In this document: piece after piece, positions 1-10,698 of the stretch | Layout of the letters: each line of letters begins with the position of its first letter | How positions within the stretch are numbered: the first letter of the stretch is position 1 | From: Arthrobacter sp. Hiyo4 | GTDB lineage: Bacteria > Actinomycetota > Actinomycetes > Actinomycetales > Micrococcaceae | Direction of reading: 5' to 3' | Assembly: GCA_002370555.1 (NCBI GenBank) | Contig: AP014718.1 | Location: 2,418,001 to 2,482,000, forward strand | Length of the DNA: 64,000 nt | Notes under the pieces: generated by a model | Told to the model about the DNA's origin: nothing | Seen by the model: the letters and a program-made list of their open reading frames with translations, nothing else | The model's database searches: none | Position numbers and translations under genes: made by a program

Positions 1-445
1 GGTACCCACGCAGGAAGTGGCGCTCCAGGTCGTACCGGTCCGCGGCGCAGCCGTCCAGGCCCAGTGGTCTCCCACAAGCGGCCACCGGCAGCTCCCGGAA
101 CCGGAGGGCAAACACCCCGCAGACACGGGAGGACAGGCCACCGAAACTCCTGCGGCGGCGGTCCGGCCAGACTGGCGTCCCAGCCCGCCGGTCCCGGACC
201 CCGGCCTGCTGGCGGCCCAGCCCGTCCGGGCGGAACAGGGCCCACCGGCGCCACTGAGTGAGGTGACGGTGCTGGCGGGCGACACACTCTGGGACATCGC
301 CTCCCGCCACTTGGGCCCGGCGGCTTCGGATGTGGATGTCGCCTTGCACTGGCCCCGCTGGTACGAGGCCAACAAATCCCGGATCGGCGAAAGCCCGCAT
401 GTCCTGCTGCCCGGGCAGATTTTGAAAGCACCTTCCACGGCCTAA
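1..445 (+). CDS. LysM-domain protein, 5' end outside window
   Basis: The reading frame is open from the left edge, so only the C-terminal part is present. The last ~60 residues form one LysM module: VTVLAGDTLWDIASRHLG is the typical start, then a helix with YEANKSRIG and the closing LLPGQILKAP. LysM modules bind peptidoglycan or chitin, so the product is probably a surface or wall-associated protein. The ~75 residues before it are Pro/Gln/Ala-rich and look like a low-complexity linker. It lies 43 bases upstream of the Rv3235-like gene on the same strand, and this pair next to secA is a familiar actinobacterial order. What lies N-terminal, such as a membrane anchor, cannot be seen. Confidence 0.75.
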   Translation, partial: VPTQEVALQVVPVRGAAVQAQWSPTSGHRQLPEPEGKHPADTGGQATETPAAAVRPDWRPSPPVPDPGLLAAQPVRAEQGPPAPLSEVTVLAGDTLWDIASRHLGPAASDVDVALHWPRWYEANKSRIGESPHVLLPGQILKAPSTA

Positions 446-488
446 CCGACGTTCCGATATTCATCAGCTCACGATCAAGGGGAATCAC

Positions 489-955
489 ATGTACGCAGTT
501 ACGCCAATCCGCTCCGCCACGGTCAACCCGGGCGGCGCGGCAGCAGTCCGCCAGGTTCCTCCGCGCACCACGACCGCGCCGGTCGTGCCGGTGCGTGCGG
601 CAGACGAAGCCTCCGAAATCCTGGCGATCACACGCAGTACCGTGCAGGCGGCCATGGAAGTCCTCGCCGGCATCCGGCCGATCCACCAGCTCGCCGCCGT
701 CTGGATCCGCGCTGCCTCGCCGTGCTGCAGCACCGTGCGGCCTTGATCCGCCGCGAACAGTCGCGTTCTGCCTCGCCGTCCCTGGCCCGGCTGCACAAGA
801 ACTCCATCGTGCGTTCAGTCCGCGCCTGCGAGGTCGCCCCGGGCATCTATGAGGCAAGCGCCGTGGTGGTTGATGACATCCGGGCACGGGCTGTCGCGGT
901 CCGGCTTGAGCGCAGCAAGCAGGTCTGGCGCGTGACCGAGTTCATGGTCGGCTGA
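489..955 (+). CDS. Rv3235-like hypothetical protein (one frameshift)
   Basis: Small basic protein of about 155 residues resembling the actinobacterial Rv3235 family, whose function is unknown. The first frame runs from the ATG to about base 694 (ending ..LAGIRPIHQLA). One extra base in the run gccgcc restores ARRLDPRCLAVLQHRAAL and then continues to VRLERSKQVWRVTEFMVG with the stop at 955. The conserved core is the RPIHQLARRLD segment and the C-terminal beta-rich part. It probably forms a unit with the LysM gene upstream, and ends facing secA across a strong hairpin. The gene assignment rests on family resemblance and neighbourhood. The frameshift looks like a missing C in the assembly. Confidence 0.7.
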
Positions 956-976
956 GCCGCTTGCCCACGAATGCAC

Positions 977-1006
977 AAGTGCCCGGAGCTGAGGCTCCGG
1001 GCACTT
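977..1006. terminator. Perfect 13-bp hairpin between convergent genes
   Basis: Arms 977-989 and 994-1006 are perfectly complementary (aagtgcccggagc with its reverse complement) around a 4-base loop tgag. It sits between the converging ends of the Rv3235-like gene and secA, so it can serve both. There is no U-tract, which is common for GC-rich actinobacterial terminators. Confidence 0.75.
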
Positions 1007-1093
1007 CCAATGTCGAACTATTTCAAAGACACTCCATTGCAGTGCGGATCTATTGCAGGGTCAACCCTCGCTGATCTGCCATGATCCCTGCTG

Positions 1094-3832
1094 TCAGCGG
1101 CGCTTTTTCCTGGCCGGACGCTTGGTGGCGTCCTGCGCCGCAGCCTTTGCGGGATTTCCGGACCGTGAAGAGACACGACCCTCCACCCGGGTCTGGGATG
1201 CGCCGTCTTCGCCGGGAGCCGTGTACTGCAGCTGGGCCGGCTTCTCCGGCGCCTCCAAGCCGGCAGCGTGGATCTGCGGCTCAACGTGCTCGGTGTGGCC
1301 ACCTGCTGCGTCGGGCACCACCACATCCTGGGCCGGAGTCACCTCAACTTCAAGGTTGAACAGGAAACCGACGCTTTCCTCGCGGATGGCCTCCATCATG
1401 CTCTGGAACATCACGAAGCCCTCGCGCTGGTATTCCACCAGCGGGTCACGCTGTGCCATGGCGCGCAGTCCGATGCCTTCCTTTAGGTAGTCCATCTCAT
1501 AGAGGTGTTCCTGCCACTTGCGCCCGATGACCGAGAGCACCACACGGCGTTCCAGCTCGCGCATGCTCTCGGCGCCGATGGTCTCTTCCCGGGTCTGGTA
1601 GACCACGCGGGCGTCGGAGAGCAGCTCCTCCTTGAGGAATTCAACAGTGAGCTTGGACTTGCCGCCGGCTTCCTCGATGATCTCATCCGCTGTGACACTG
1701 ACGGGGTAGAGGGTCTTGAGGTTGGTCCACAGCTGGGTGTAGTCCCAGTCGTCGCCATTGCCTTCGGCCGTGGCGGAGTCGATCAGGGCGGTGATGGTGT
1801 CCTCCACAAAGAACTGGACCTTCTCGTGGAGGTCGTCACCTTCGAGGATCCGGCGGCGGTCACCGTAGATGGCTTCGCGCTGGCGGTTCAGGACGTCGTC
1901 GTACTTGAGGACGTTCTTGCGCTGCTCGGCGTTGCGGCCTTCAACCTGGCCCTGGGCAGACGCGATGGCCCGGGAAACCAGTTTCGATTCCAGCGCCACA
2001 TCATCAGGGACGGAACTGTTCATCAGCCGTTCGGCCGCGCCGGAGTTGAAGAGCCTCATCAGGTCATCGGTCAGGGAGAGGTAGAAGCGTGATTCGCCGG
2101 GGTCGCCCTGGCGGCCGGAGCGGCCACGGAGCTGGTTGTCGATGCGGCGGGACTCGTGCCGCTCGGTTCCCAGGACATACAGCCCGCCGAGGTTCAGTAC
2201 TTCCTCGTGTTCGTCCTTTACGGACTGCTTGGCCGCCTCCAGGGCAGCCGGCCACGCGGCCTCGTACTCTTCGGAATTCTCTTCCGGGTCCAGCCCGCGC
2301 TTGGCCAGATCGGCCACCGCAGTGAATTCGGCGTTGCCACCCAGCATGATGTCAGTGCCGCGGCCTGCCATGTTGGTGGCCACCGTAACAGCACCCTTTC
2401 GTCCGGCCTGCGCAACGATGGCCGCTTCACGGGCGTGGTTCTTGGCGTTCAGGACTTCGTGCCTGATGCCTTCCTTGGCGAGCAGCCCGGAAAGGTATTC
2501 GCTCTTTTCGACACTCGTTGTGCCCACAAGGATCGGCTGGCCCTGTTCGTGACGCTCGGCAATGTCCTTCACGACGGCGTCGAACTTCACCTTTTCATTC
2601 TTGAACACGAGGTCCGACTGGTCGATCCGCTGCATGTCCCGGTTGGTGGGGATGGCCACCACGCCGAGCTTGTACGTGCCCATGAACTCGGCGGCCTCAG
2701 TCTCGGCCGTGCCGGTCATGCCTGCCAGCTTGGAGTACATCCGGAAGTAGTTCTGGAGCGTGACCGTGGCCAGGGTCTGGTTTTCGGCCTTGATCTCCAC
2801 GGCTTCCTTGGCTTCGATGGCCTGGTGCATGCCCTCGTTATAGCGGCGCCCGGCCAGGATGCGGCCGGTGTGTTCGTCAACGATGAGCACTTCGCCGTCG
2901 AGGATGACGTAGTCCTTGTCCCGCTTGAACAGTTCCTTGGCTTTGATGGCGTTGTTCAGGAACCCGATGAGCGGAGTATTCGCGGATTCGTAGAGGTTCT
3001 GGATGCCCAGGTAGTCCTCCACCTTTTCGATGCCGCTCTCCAGGACACCGACGGTGCGCTTCTTCTCGTCCGCCTCGTAGTCCTCGCCGGCCTTCAGTCG
3101 CTGCACCACTTTGGCAAATTCGCTGTACCACCGGTTGGTGTCGCCCTGGGCAGGGCCGGAAATGATGAGCGGCGTGCGGGCTTCGTCGATGAGGATGGAG
3201 TCGACCTCATCAACAATGGCAAAGTTGTGGCCGCGCTGGACCAGTTCTGACTGGTCCCACGCCATGTTGTCGCGCAGGTAGTCAAAGCCGAATTCGTTGT
3301 TGGTGCCGTAGGTGATGTCCGCGGCGTACTGCTGCCGGCGTACCGCAGGATCCTGGTTGGACAGGATGCAACCGCTGGTCAGACCGAGGAAACGGTAGAC
3401 CCGGCCCATAAGGTCTGACTGGTATTCGGCAAGGTAGTCGTTCACCGTGATGACGTGGACGCCATTGCCGGTGAGGGCATTAAGGAATGCGGGCGCGGTG
3501 GCCACGAGGGTTTTGCCTTCGCCGGTCTTCATTTCGGCAATATTGCCGAGGTGGAGCGCGGCGCCACCCATGAGCTGGACGTCAAAGTGACGCATGCCCA
3601 GGGTGCGGGATGAGGCCTCACGCACGGCGGCGAATGCCTCCGGGAGGAGATCGTCCAGGTGCTCCCCGTCCCGGTGGCGGGCGCGGAGGTGGTCAGTTTC
3701 CTCCCGGAGCTCAGCATCCGTGAAGGTTTTGAACGAGTCTTCGAGCGCATTGATGGAGTCGGCATAGTTCCGCAGTTGCCGCAGGGTTTTTTTGTCACCC
3801 GTGCGGAGAAGTTTTTCGATAAGTGATGCCAC
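1094..3832 (-). CDS. secA: Preprotein translocase ATPase SecA
   Basis: Motor of the general secretion pathway. It binds preproteins and drives them through the SecYEG channel with ATP. The 912-residue frame is uninterrupted. Visible landmarks are the N-terminal DEAD motor with Walker A MKTGEGKT near residue 106, the Walker B stretch [16 protein letters not shown] near 210, the IRA1/HSD region ending in the second nucleotide-binding fold with [11 protein letters not shown] near 490, and a basic C-tail KRPARKKRR lacking the zinc-binding CxC motif of E. coli SecA. The start is GTG at 3832 with GGGAG nine bases upstream. Length and position next to hpf and a ComF gene match the housekeeping SecA1 of actinobacteria. 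The YcaQ-like gene lies 47 bases upstream on the same strand. Confidence 0.97.
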   Translation of the reverse strand: MASLIEKLLRTGDKKTLRQLRNYADSINALEDSFKTFTDAELREETDHLRARHRDGEHLDDLLPEAFAAVREASSRTLGMRHFDVQLMGGAALHLGNIAEMKTGEGKTLVATAPAFLNALTGNGVHVITVNDYLAEYQSDLMGRVYRFLGLTSGCILSNQDPAVRRQQYAADITYGTNNEFGFDYLRDNMAWDQSELVQRGHNFAIVDEVDSILIDEARTPLIISGPAQGDTNRWYSEFAKVVQRLKAGEDYEADEKKRTVGVLESGIEKVEDYLGIQNLYESANTPLIGFLNNAIKAKELFKRDKDYVILDGEVLIVDEHTGRILAGRRYNEGMHQAIEAKEAVEIKAENQTLATVTLQNYFRMYSKLAGMTGTAETEAAEFMGTYKLGVVAIPTNRDMQRIDQSDLVFKNEKVKFDAVVKDIAERHEQGQPILVGTTSVEKSEYLSGLLAKEGIRHEVLNAKNHAREAAIVAQAGRKGAVTVATNMAGRGTDIMLGGNAEFTAVADLAKRGLDPEENSEEYEAAWPAALEAAKQSVKDEHEEVLNLGGLYVLGTERHESRRIDNQLRGRSGRQGDPGESRFYLSLTDDLMRLFNSGAAERLMNSSVPDDVALESKLVSRAIASAQGQVEGRNAEQRKNVLKYDDVLNRQREAIYGDRRRILEGDDLHEKVQFFVEDTITALIDSATAEGNGDDWDYTQLWTNLKTLYPVSVTADEIIEEAGGKSKLTVEFLKEELLSDARVVYQTREETIGAESMRELERRVVLSVIGRKWQEHLYEMDYLKEGIGLRAMAQRDPLVEYQREGFVMFQSMMEAIREESVGFLFNLEVEVTPAQDVVVPDAAGGHTEHVEPQIHAAGLEAPEKPAQLQYTAPGEDGASQTRVEGRVSSRSGNPAKAAAQDATKRPARKKRR

Positions 3833-3879
3833 GTGAAGATACTCCCAGTCTTATGCTGCCGAATTCTGGCGTTTTTAGT

Positions 3880-5145
3880 CTACGGGAGAGACACAGGCCA
3901 CGCGGCCGGTGTTCCCTGAGAGCGGAGCGGACCGGTGCGGTGACGCAGGGCGGCGCCGAGGGACTCCGCCAGGTCCCCGCTGGGGCTGACCACAATGTCT
4001 TCCAGCTCCAGCCAGTCGGCCATCAGTTCCAGCTCGGCGGCGAGCTCGACGGCGGTCCCTGGCGGTGCGTCCGGCTCACCGTAGGCGGACCTGACCAGCA
4101 GATTTCCTGCCGCACGGTCCGCTTTAAGGTCCACCCGCGCCACGATGGTGTCACCCAGGAGAAAGGGCAGAACATAGTACCCGAAGCGTCGCAGGTGGGC
4201 GGGCGTGTAAATCTCGATCCGGAAATGGAACCCGAAGAGCTCCTCAAGCCGGCGCCGCTCGAAGACTAGGGAATCAAAGGGACTGAGCAAGGCCCGCCCT
4301 GCCGCCCGCCGCGGCATTGTGGCGTCGGTATGGAGGAATACCTTCCGGTCCCAGCCGGCGACAGCCACCTGCTCCAGCATCCCTATTCTGACCAGATGGT
4401 CCACAGAGGCGGCGGCCGCCTTGACTGGTATACGGAAGTAGTCCGCGAAGCACTTCACGGTTCCGATTCCATGGGCTTGTGCGGCCGCCTCGATGAGCCG
4501 ATGCATGGCCTCAACAGGGTCCGGCGTGGGCTCGAGAGCCAGCCGGCGCGGCAGCACCCTTGCCGTCAGGGTGTACTTTCGCTCGAACTGTTCGGTTCTG
4601 GACGCCGCGGAAATGGTGCCCGCCTCGAACAGGTCTTCAAGCACGCGTTTAACGGCGTTCCAGTTCCATCCCCAGTTGTCGTCCCTCCGGTCCTCCACGT
4701 GCCCGATGTTCACCGTCAGTTCCGCCGCTGTCATGGGCCGCCCGGCGGCAAGGGCGTCGAGGATCTTTCCGGCCACCGCGTCGCGCAGCTCCGGGTCGAG
4801 GGCGGACGCACCCACCCACGTGCGTTTCTGCCACAAGCGGAGGTCCTGGAAGTGCTCGGGCCGGATGAAGCTGGCCTCGTGCGCCCAATACTCCATCATC
4901 CGTCTGGGAGGCGAGCTGGCCATCCGCTGAAGAATGGTGCGGTCATAGTTGCCGAGCCTTGAAAAGAAAGGCAGAAAGTGACTGCGGGACAACACGTTGA
5001 CGGAATCGATCTGGACAAGCTGGATCCGGGCAAAGGTCCGGCCCACCGTCCGTGAGGTCACGGGGCCGGCGGGCCGTCCTTTGTCGAGTCCCTGAGCTGC
5101 CAAAGCGATCCGCCGGGCCTGGTTAAGGCTCAGCGTCGCTGGCAC
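3880..5145 (-). CDS. YcaQ-like winged-helix DNA glycosylase
   Basis: A 421-residue protein of the HTH_42/YcaQ family, whose studied members unhook interstrand DNA crosslinks or remove bulky alkylated bases. The N-terminus carries the family signature QLVQIDSVNVLSRSHFLPFF (residues ~45-65), including the QxD-type catalytic segment seen as QID, followed by MEYWAHEASF. The middle and C-terminal parts contain tandem winged-helix segments and a WLELEDIVV end. It reads in one frame and lies between hpf (32 bases upstream) and secA on the same strand, so co-transcription is possible. The family is clear. The actual lesion specificity is not deducible from the sequence. Confidence 0.85.
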   Translation of the reverse strand: MPATLSLNQARRIALAAQGLDKGRPAGPVTSRTVGRTFARIQLVQIDSVNVLSRSHFLPFFSRLGNYDRTILQRMASSPPRRMMEYWAHEASFIRPEHFQDLRLWQKRTWVGASALDPELRDAVAGKILDALAAGRPMTAAELTVNIGHVEDRRDDNWGWNWNAVKRVLEDLFEAGTISAASRTEQFERKYTLTARVLPRRLALEPTPDPVEAMHRLIEAAAQAHGIGTVKCFADYFRIPVKAAAASVDHLVRIGMLEQVAVAGWDRKVFLHTDATMPRRAAGRALLSPFDSLVFERRRLEELFGFHFRIEIYTPAHLRRFGYYVLPFLLGDTIVARVDLKADRAAGNLLVRSAYGEPDAPPGTAVELAAELELMADWLELEDIVVSPSGDLAESLGAALRHRTGPLRSQGTPAAWPVSLP

Positions 5146-5177
5146 ATCAGTCCTTTCATTGAGGGGTGTAAACCGCC

Positions 5178-5903
5178 CTAGACTTTTGCAGCCTCGTCAT
5201 CGGAACGGTAGGCGAGGATTTTTTCTTCGACGGCCGTCTCCCCCGGTTCGCATTCGTGGTCCAGGGTGATCACCCCGTACGTCCAGCCACGGCGCCGGTA
5301 GACCACCGAGGGCGTGTTGGTGGCCTTGTCCACAAACAGGTAGAAATCGTGGCCGACGAGCTCCATGTTGTCCACAGCATCGTCAAGGGTGAGGGAGGCC
5401 GCAGGGAAGACTTTGCGCCGGATCAGCACCGGGGAGTCCCCTGCCGGAATGTCGTTCTCGACATCGTAGGGCGATCGTTCAACAGGTGCTGCCTGGGGTT
5501 CGCTGCGATGGCTCGCCTCGACATAAAGGGGCTCACTGGTACTTGCGGGTTCCAGTGATGCCGTGGCCTCACGTACTGCCTTGGGGGTGTGGCGCCCGTG
5601 GTGGACCTTCTTGCGGTCCTTGGCGCGGCGGAGACGTTCCAGCAGCTTGGTGTAGGCGAGATCGAACGCAGCGAATTTGTCTGCGGCGCTGGCTTCGGCA
5701 CGGATTACGGGTCCCCGGCCCAGGACCGTCACTTCAACGGTGAGCTGGTCGCCGGTCTGGCGCGCATTCGTTTCCTTGGAAACCTTCGCGTCAACCCGCT
5801 GGACCTTGTCGCCAAGTGACTCGATCTTCGAGATCTTCTCACCGGCGTATTCGCGGAATCGGTCTGAGACCGTCAGATTTCGTCCGCTGATCATAAACTC
5901 CAT
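5178..5903 (-). CDS. hpf: Ribosome hibernation promoting factor, long form
   Basis: Binds the 30S subunit and pairs 70S ribosomes into inactive dimers during slow growth. The N-terminal ~110 residues are the HPF/RaiA S30AE fold (MEFMISGRNLTVSDRFREYA). After a variable linker, the last ~60 residues are the dimerisation domain found only in long HPF (RRKVFPAASLTLDDAVDNME, then FVDKATNTPSVVYRRRGWTY). The ATG at 5903 is chosen because GGAGG lies six bases upstream; a longer in-frame start at 5942 lacks a good site. The predicted 241 residues is normal for the long form. It sits between the ComF gene and the YcaQ-like gene, as in related actinobacteria. The 210 bases upstream hold an AT-rich stretch (about 6040-6080) that probably includes the promoter. 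Confidence 0.95.
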   Translation of the reverse strand: MEFMISGRNLTVSDRFREYAGEKISKIESLGDKVQRVDAKVSKETNARQTGDQLTVEVTVLGRGPVIRAEASAADKFAAFDLAYTKLLERLRRAKDRKKVHHGRHTPKAVREATASLEPASTSEPLYVEASHRSEPQAAPVERSPYDVENDIPAGDSPVLIRRKVFPAASLTLDDAVDNMELVGHDFYLFVDKATNTPSVVYRRRGWTYGVITLDHECEPGETAVEEKILAYRSDDEAAKV

Positions 5904-6113
5904 GGTGCCCTCCAAATGACTTCGGTGACACGATGGCGGCACATCCCACGGGCCGATCTGCTTGACAGTCGAGCCCCTTTCCGAGCCGCCATCGAAAGGT
6001 ACAACTTGTTCTTGGTACCCACAACCGACGTTAGTTCATAGCCACCTGTTATTCATCCTTTCTTCGTTTATTTTTTCTAAGACGGGCAGCGTTCCGCCAG
6101 CTCCCGGGGCGGG

Positions 6114-7043
6114 CTATTCGCCGCCAGCTGAATCCGGCGGGCGTGTCGCGGCAAGGACCACCGCCCCCACCACCACGGCACCGCTGACGTGCAGCGCGCG
6201 GGCTGCTTCCGCTAGTGTGGCCCCTGTGGTGAGGACGTCGTCGACGATGATGCAGCGGCGTCCGGCTACCCGCGCGCGCTGGGGTTTCGGGACCTTCATG
6301 GACCCCTTGACCCGGCTGGCCCTGGCCCCGCGGCCGAGTCCCTTTTGGCCTCCAGGCAGCCGCTCCAGTGCGGCGCGGCGCCGGGATTTCCGGATCACGT
6401 CCACCACCGGTGTACCGCGGATGGTGGTCCCCCGACGCAACTCTGCGAGCAAGAGATGGACCGGGCTGAATCCCCTCTTGATGTAGCCGGCCGTACTGCT
6501 GGGCACCGGAACCAGGCAGACTCCGTCGACGCCGGCCACGGACGCGGCGATGCCCTGCCCCAGTCCGCGCGCCAGGACTGACGTGAGCTGGTGCTGGCCA
6601 TGGCTCTTGAACGAAAGCACGGCCTGCGCCAGCTCCTCGCGGTACACCCCGGCCGCCACCACGGGAAGGATCAGTCCGCCGTCGACGTTCATCAGGGCCG
6701 GAGCCTGCTCCTCTGCCCGGAACGGGTGCCTGGTCAGCAGGCGGACGTGGCGTTCGCACATGACGCACAGGGCCAGGTCCTCCGCACCGCAGCAGACGCA
6801 GTCCACAGGGACGGCAAGTGCCAGCAGCTCCGCGGCGGCCACGCCCATCTGGTCGGCGGCCACAGCCAGCGGCGGCGGTGGCCACCGCGATGCTTGGCGG
6901 ACTGCAGCGAAGGCGGCAGAAGGTCCGGATCCAGGCTCGCCGCATTTCTGGCCGGACTTCCCCCGGACCGGCGCGCAGGAGCGTGGCGAGCACGCGCGTG
7001 GCGGGCTGGAGGACGTCCGGGCTGAATTTCGGTCACACCCCAT
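6114..7043 (-). CDS. ComF family phosphoribosyltransferase-like protein
   Basis: The C-terminal half is a PRTase fold with the PRPP-binding motif CIIVDDVLTTGATLAEAARA near residue 260. The middle carries a four-cysteine knuckle (CVCCG...LCVMC) near residue 82, which in this family precedes the PRTase domain. ComF proteins take part in DNA uptake and processing in competent bacteria; in actinobacteria the role is unproven. The first ~60 residues are Ser/Arg/Pro-rich and unlike the family, so the true start may lie further downstream or the frame may shift there. The gene lies 52 bases after lpqB on the same strand, the usual lpqB-comF-hpf order. Confidence 0.85.
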   Translation of the reverse strand: MGCDRNSARTSSSPPRACSPRSCAPVRGKSGQKCGEPGSGPSAAFAAVRQASRWPPPPLAVAADQMGVAAAELLALAVPVDCVCCGAEDLALCVMCERHVRLLTRHPFRAEEQAPALMNVDGGLILPVVAAGVYREELAQAVLSFKSHGQHQLTSVLARGLGQGIAASVAGVDGVCLVPVPSSTAGYIKRGFSPVHLLLAELRRGTTIRGTPVVDVIRKSRRRAALERLPGGQKGLGRGARASRVKGSMKVPKPQRARVAGRRCIIVDDVLTTGATLAEAARALHVSGAVVVGAVVLAATRPPDSAGGE

Positions 7044-7095
7044 GGTGGCCTGCGTATCGCAGCCCCGGAACCGCTGGTCCGCGCTATGTGGAAAG

Positions 7096-8814
7096 CTATC
7101 CAGGGAATGAGGGGTCGATGGGGCCCTTCAGCTGGGGCGACCAGCCGTTGCCGAGCCGCTGGAAGATGCCCTCGGCCGACTGGCCGTAAATTTCCTCCAG
7201 CCCGTTGCCGGCGCTGAGCCACACAAGTCCGGGCCACGGCGCCAACTGCTGGGGTTGTCCGGAGGTGAGGGACAGCAGCTCCGGCGTGACGTTCGAGCTT
7301 GCCGAGGCTTTCATCACGGCGACCGTTGTGTCATTCACCCAGACGCCCTGGTCCGGGTCACCGGAAGCCACCAGCGTGATCGGGGCAGTCAGTTCCCGGG
7401 GTGTCCCGTCGGCGTTCCGGATGATCCCGGCAATCTGCACCTTCGTCTTGCCGCCCTGTTCCGAAATGACCAGCGCGCGGACGCCCTCGCGGGAGATCCT
7501 CAGCTCCTTGACGGTTCTTCCGGCCAACCACGACGGCGTGAGCGTAACGGTGGGAACGGCGGCACCTTCGGCAACTCCGATGGGCCGGTAGGCCACCACC
7601 TCCGTACCGCCGGTAGCTCCCGGCCCTGCGGCCCACACCCAGTCATGAATGCTGAAGGACGGGTGTGTAATGGTGCTGCGCGTTGTCAGCGCACGGGCGG
7701 GCTGTCCCGGCACCATGCTGTAGAGCGTCGTCCGGCTTTCGTTGAGGAAGGCAACGGTCTGGGACACCGGGGATTCCGACGGGTAGCGGGGCCCGAGCGA
7801 TGAAACCGGCTGCATATCCGGCAGCGGGGACACCCTGTTGTTTTCGTAGCGAACCAGCTCATTGCCGCTGACGGCGATCTCGCGGACCGGCACGTTTTTG
7901 TCCCGCACCGGGGGCAACACCGAACCGTTGTCTTCGACGCGGACCAGGTCCTGGTTTGCATGCAACTCCACATTAACGACGTCGGGCTGGCTGCGGAACG
8001 TGAGCGAAAGCTGCGTCTGCATCCGGAGCCTGTCCTCCGTGGACGCCTCGGTGAGTTCCTTGGCGGTGAGGTCCACCTGCGCGGCGCCGGACACCACCGG
8101 AACCGATTCGCGGGCGAGTTTGATACCGGACGGGAAGGCGCTCACCACCGCGCCGCGAAGATACGGCGCGGGGCCGGCCAGCAGTGCACTGGTCATGGCT
8201 TTGACGGTCTTGTTCTTGATGAACCAGCGGACGTCGGGCACGGCATAGGTGAAGCTGGGATCATAGAAGTAGATAGGGTAGGCGCCGTAGATGACCTTGA
8301 AGGTTTCCTCCGGGATCGCTGTTCCGTCCGGGATCGCTGAGATCCTCCATTCGCCGTCCACCTGGGTGAGAGTGGCGGGAATCTTCTCGATGGTGCCTTC
8401 GGGCATCTGGGTCGCGATGCCATCAACATCCACGCTGTACGAAACGTCCAGCTGGTAGTTGTAGACGTTGTCGACGCCGGTGCCCACCACTTTCGCCTCG
8501 CGGTACACCAGCGCGCGCTGGTCGGGTTTCCAGGATACTGACGCTGCCTGCGTCAGGTATTCGCGGGCCACCGCGTAGTCCCCCTCGTATCCGGTGCCGG
8601 CACGGTAGAAGTAATCAATGATGTTTTCCGGAGTAGCGCCGGGCTGGGGAGCGGCCGGGAGGAACACCGGTGCGTTGACGTTGCCGGCGCTGCCTTCCGC
8701 GCTCTTCCCCACCGGCCCGGCCGTGGGAATGCGCGCGCAGGAGGCCAGCACCAGGACAACGACGAACAGCACAACGCTCCTCTTCAGCATCGCCCGCACT
8801 TTTCGTCCCGTCAT
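7096..8814 (-). CDS. lpqB: Lipoprotein LpqB, MtrAB accessory protein
   Basis: Membrane-anchored lipoprotein that modulates the MtrB sensor kinase in mycobacteria. The N-terminus is a lipoprotein signal ([14 protein letters not shown], lipobox LASC with Cys at about residue 26). The region of residues ~50-300 contains the GerMN-type domain and the rest matches the LpqB beta-propeller part ([17 protein letters not shown] near the end). The 572 residues read in one frame. The start at 8814 is supported by AAGGAG five bases upstream, and its ATG overlaps a TGA in the preceding mtrB frame (ATGA), pointing to translational coupling with the kinase. This is the third gene of mtrA-mtrB-lpqB. Confidence 0.93.
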   Translation of the reverse strand: MTGRKVRAMLKRSVVLFVVVLVLASCARIPTAGPVGKSAEGSAGNVNAPVFLPAAPQPGATPENIIDYFYRAGTGYEGDYAVAREYLTQAASVSWKPDQRALVYREAKVVGTGVDNVYNYQLDVSYSVDVDGIATQMPEGTIEKIPATLTQVDGEWRISAIPDGTAIPEETFKVIYGAYPIYFYDPSFTYAVPDVRWFIKNKTVKAMTSALLAGPAPYLRGAVVSAFPSGIKLARESVPVVSGAAQVDLTAKELTEASTEDRLRMQTQLSLTFRSQPDVVNVELHANQDLVRVEDNGSVLPPVRDKNVPVREIAVSGNELVRYENNRVSPLPDMQPVSSLGPRYPSESPVSQTVAFLNESRTTLYSMVPGQPARALTTRSTITHPSFSIHDWVWAAGPGATGGTEVVAYRPIGVAEGAAVPTVTLTPSWLAGRTVKELRISREGVRALVISEQGGKTKVQIAGIIRNADGTPRELTAPITLVASGDPDQGVWVNDTTVAVMKASASSNVTPELLSLTSGQPQQLAPWPGLVWLSAGNGLEEIYGQSAEGIFQRLGNGWSPQLKGPIDPSFPG

Positions 8815-10675
8815 GAAGACTCCTTCGGTGTTGGGCCGTCCCGGCAGGGGTACGCCCGGCGCCCTGGCCAGGCCCGCCGCCGGTGGGACCTCAGGCGCCG
8901 CAGTGGGGCCGGGCCCAGGACCAGCACGTTTTTCGACTGCGGGACGTCGGGGAGGATGATGTCCTCCGGCTCAAGCTGCACAGGTGAGCGGTCGATCTCC
9001 TCGCCCTGGCGCAACGGAATGGTCAGCCGGAAGTTGGCCCTCTACCCTTGTTTCCCCATGCCTGCAGCCAGCCGTTGTGGAGCTTGGTGTCTTCCATTGC
9101 GATGGACAGGCCCAGGCCGCTGCCTCCGGTGGTGCGGGCCCGCGCGGGATCCGCACGCCAGAACCGGTCAAAGACCCGGGCGGCCTCGGCCGGGGTCATG
9201 CCGATCCCTGGTCCCGGACTGCAATTCCCACCGCTGACTGGTTGGCTGAGACAGTCACGGTGACCGGCCTGCCTTCGCCATGCTCCACTGCATTCAGGAT
9301 GAGGTTCCGCAGGATCCTGTCGATCCTCCTGGCGTCCATCTCTGCGACAATTCCCACGGTGGGAGCCCGGAGGATGATCTCCGAGCCGTATTCGGCCGCG
9401 ACGGGCGCTGCCCCGTCAATGACATGGGCGACCACTTGCAGGATGTCCTCGGGCTCGGCGTCGAGCATGGCAACGCCGGCGTCGAAACGGGAGATCTCGA
9501 GCAGGTCGGCCAGCAGGGACTGGAACCGCTCCACCTGGTTGTACAGGAGTTCCGCGGAGCGCTTGTTGATGGGGTCGAAGTCGTGGCGGGCGTCGTACAA
9601 CACTTCCGCGGCCATCCGGACGGTGGTCAGGGGCGTGCGGAGCTCGTGGGAGACGTCGGAGACAAACCGCTGCTGCATCTGGGACAACATGGCCAGCTGG
9701 GTGATCTGCTCCTGGAGGCTGGCGGCCATGTGGTTGAACGATGCCCCGAGGCGGGCAACCTCGTCTTCGCCTTTGACTACCATCCGCTCCTGCAATTGGC
9801 CGGCAGCGAGCTTCTCCGACACCAAGGCAGCGTGGCTGACCGGGCTGACAACATTCCGGGTGACGTACCAGGCGATGGCCCCGATCATCAGCACCAGCAC
9901 CGCGCCGCCGCCAGGAGGACGCCCTGGATTTCATCGAGCGTCTGCTGGGCGGTGTTGACGTCATAGATCAGGTAGAGCTCGTACACGGTCCCGTTGAAGG
10001 TCACCAGGTTGCCCACGGCGATCCCCGGCCTGTCCTCGGTACCTACCGGAATCACGGTGGAGGCCCAGTACTGGTCCTTGCCTGAATCCTGTACCGCTGT
10101 ACGGAGTCCAGGCGGGATGACGCTGACGGTCAGCTGGTCCGAGGCCCGCGACTCCACCAGCGGTTCCGGGGCTTGGTCTGTTCGGGCTTGGCTTCGAAAA
10201 CGTAGCGGCGCTGGATGACGGAGCCTCGGCCCTCCACTGCGTTCAAAGTGTCGTAGACCAGGGTGATGACGCTGGACTGGTCGGTGACCTGGGCGCCGTC
10301 GAACGTCTCCTGGACCTGCTTGACGTAGTAACGGGTCTCGGATTCGGCCTGGGTGAGGCGCTCCTGGAACAGGTTGTTGGCGATCTGGTTGGACAGGTAG
10401 GCGCCCACGGCGCTGAAGGATGTCACGGCCAACAGCAGCGTGGTGAAGACTGTCCGGAACTGCAGGGACCGGCGCCAGCGCCGACGCATAGCCCGCCCGG
10501 CAAAACGGACTGCAGGGAAGAAACGGGTCACGCCGAGACGGACAAGGCGCCCCACCCGTAGCCCCACGATTACTCCACGGCGCGCCAGATCCGTGCCCGG
10601 AATGGCAGCGTTGCCAGCTCCGACGGCAGCGCATCCGTGTGCTCCGGGCCCTTGGCGGCGGGAAGGTCCGGGCAC
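8811..10675 (-). CDS. mtrB: Sensor histidine kinase MtrB (several frameshifts)
   Basis: Membrane kinase of the MtrAB system controlling cell-wall growth and division. Pieces in different frames assemble into the full order: TM1 ([20 protein letters not shown]), extracytoplasmic domain, TM2 ([17 protein letters not shown]), HAMP, the phospho-acceptor H in [16 protein letters not shown], the N box [12 protein letters not shown], and the G boxes RDQGIGMTP and [19 protein letters not shown]. Frames change near 10150, 9895, 9209 (caggga for an expected caggggа-type run) and 9040 (gagggcc for gaggggcc). The last two are clear single missing G residues. The GTG at 10675, 24 bases after mtrA, is the probable start. 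The extreme C-terminus after LVLGP is uncertain. I infer that the gene is intact in the organism. Confidence 0.88.
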
Positions 10676-10698
10676 GGTGCGCTTCTGGTCCTGAGGGC

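Noticed and set aside
2156..3250. Long open frame (364 codons) on the plus strand opposite secA
   Set aside because: It is a GC-rich antisense shadow of secA: the opposite strand encodes all SecA motifs, and the plus-strand translation has no recognisable domain or ribosome-binding site.
5904..6113. SigH-type stress promoter before hpf
   Set aside because: The AT-rich upstream region has only loose resemblance (GGATG and GTT at uncertain spacing) to the GGAAT-N18-GTT consensus.
6049..6993. 314-codon minus-strand frame overlapping the ComF gene
   Set aside because: Arg/Gly/Pro-rich out-of-frame translation. The ComF frame carries the zinc knuckle and PRPP motif.
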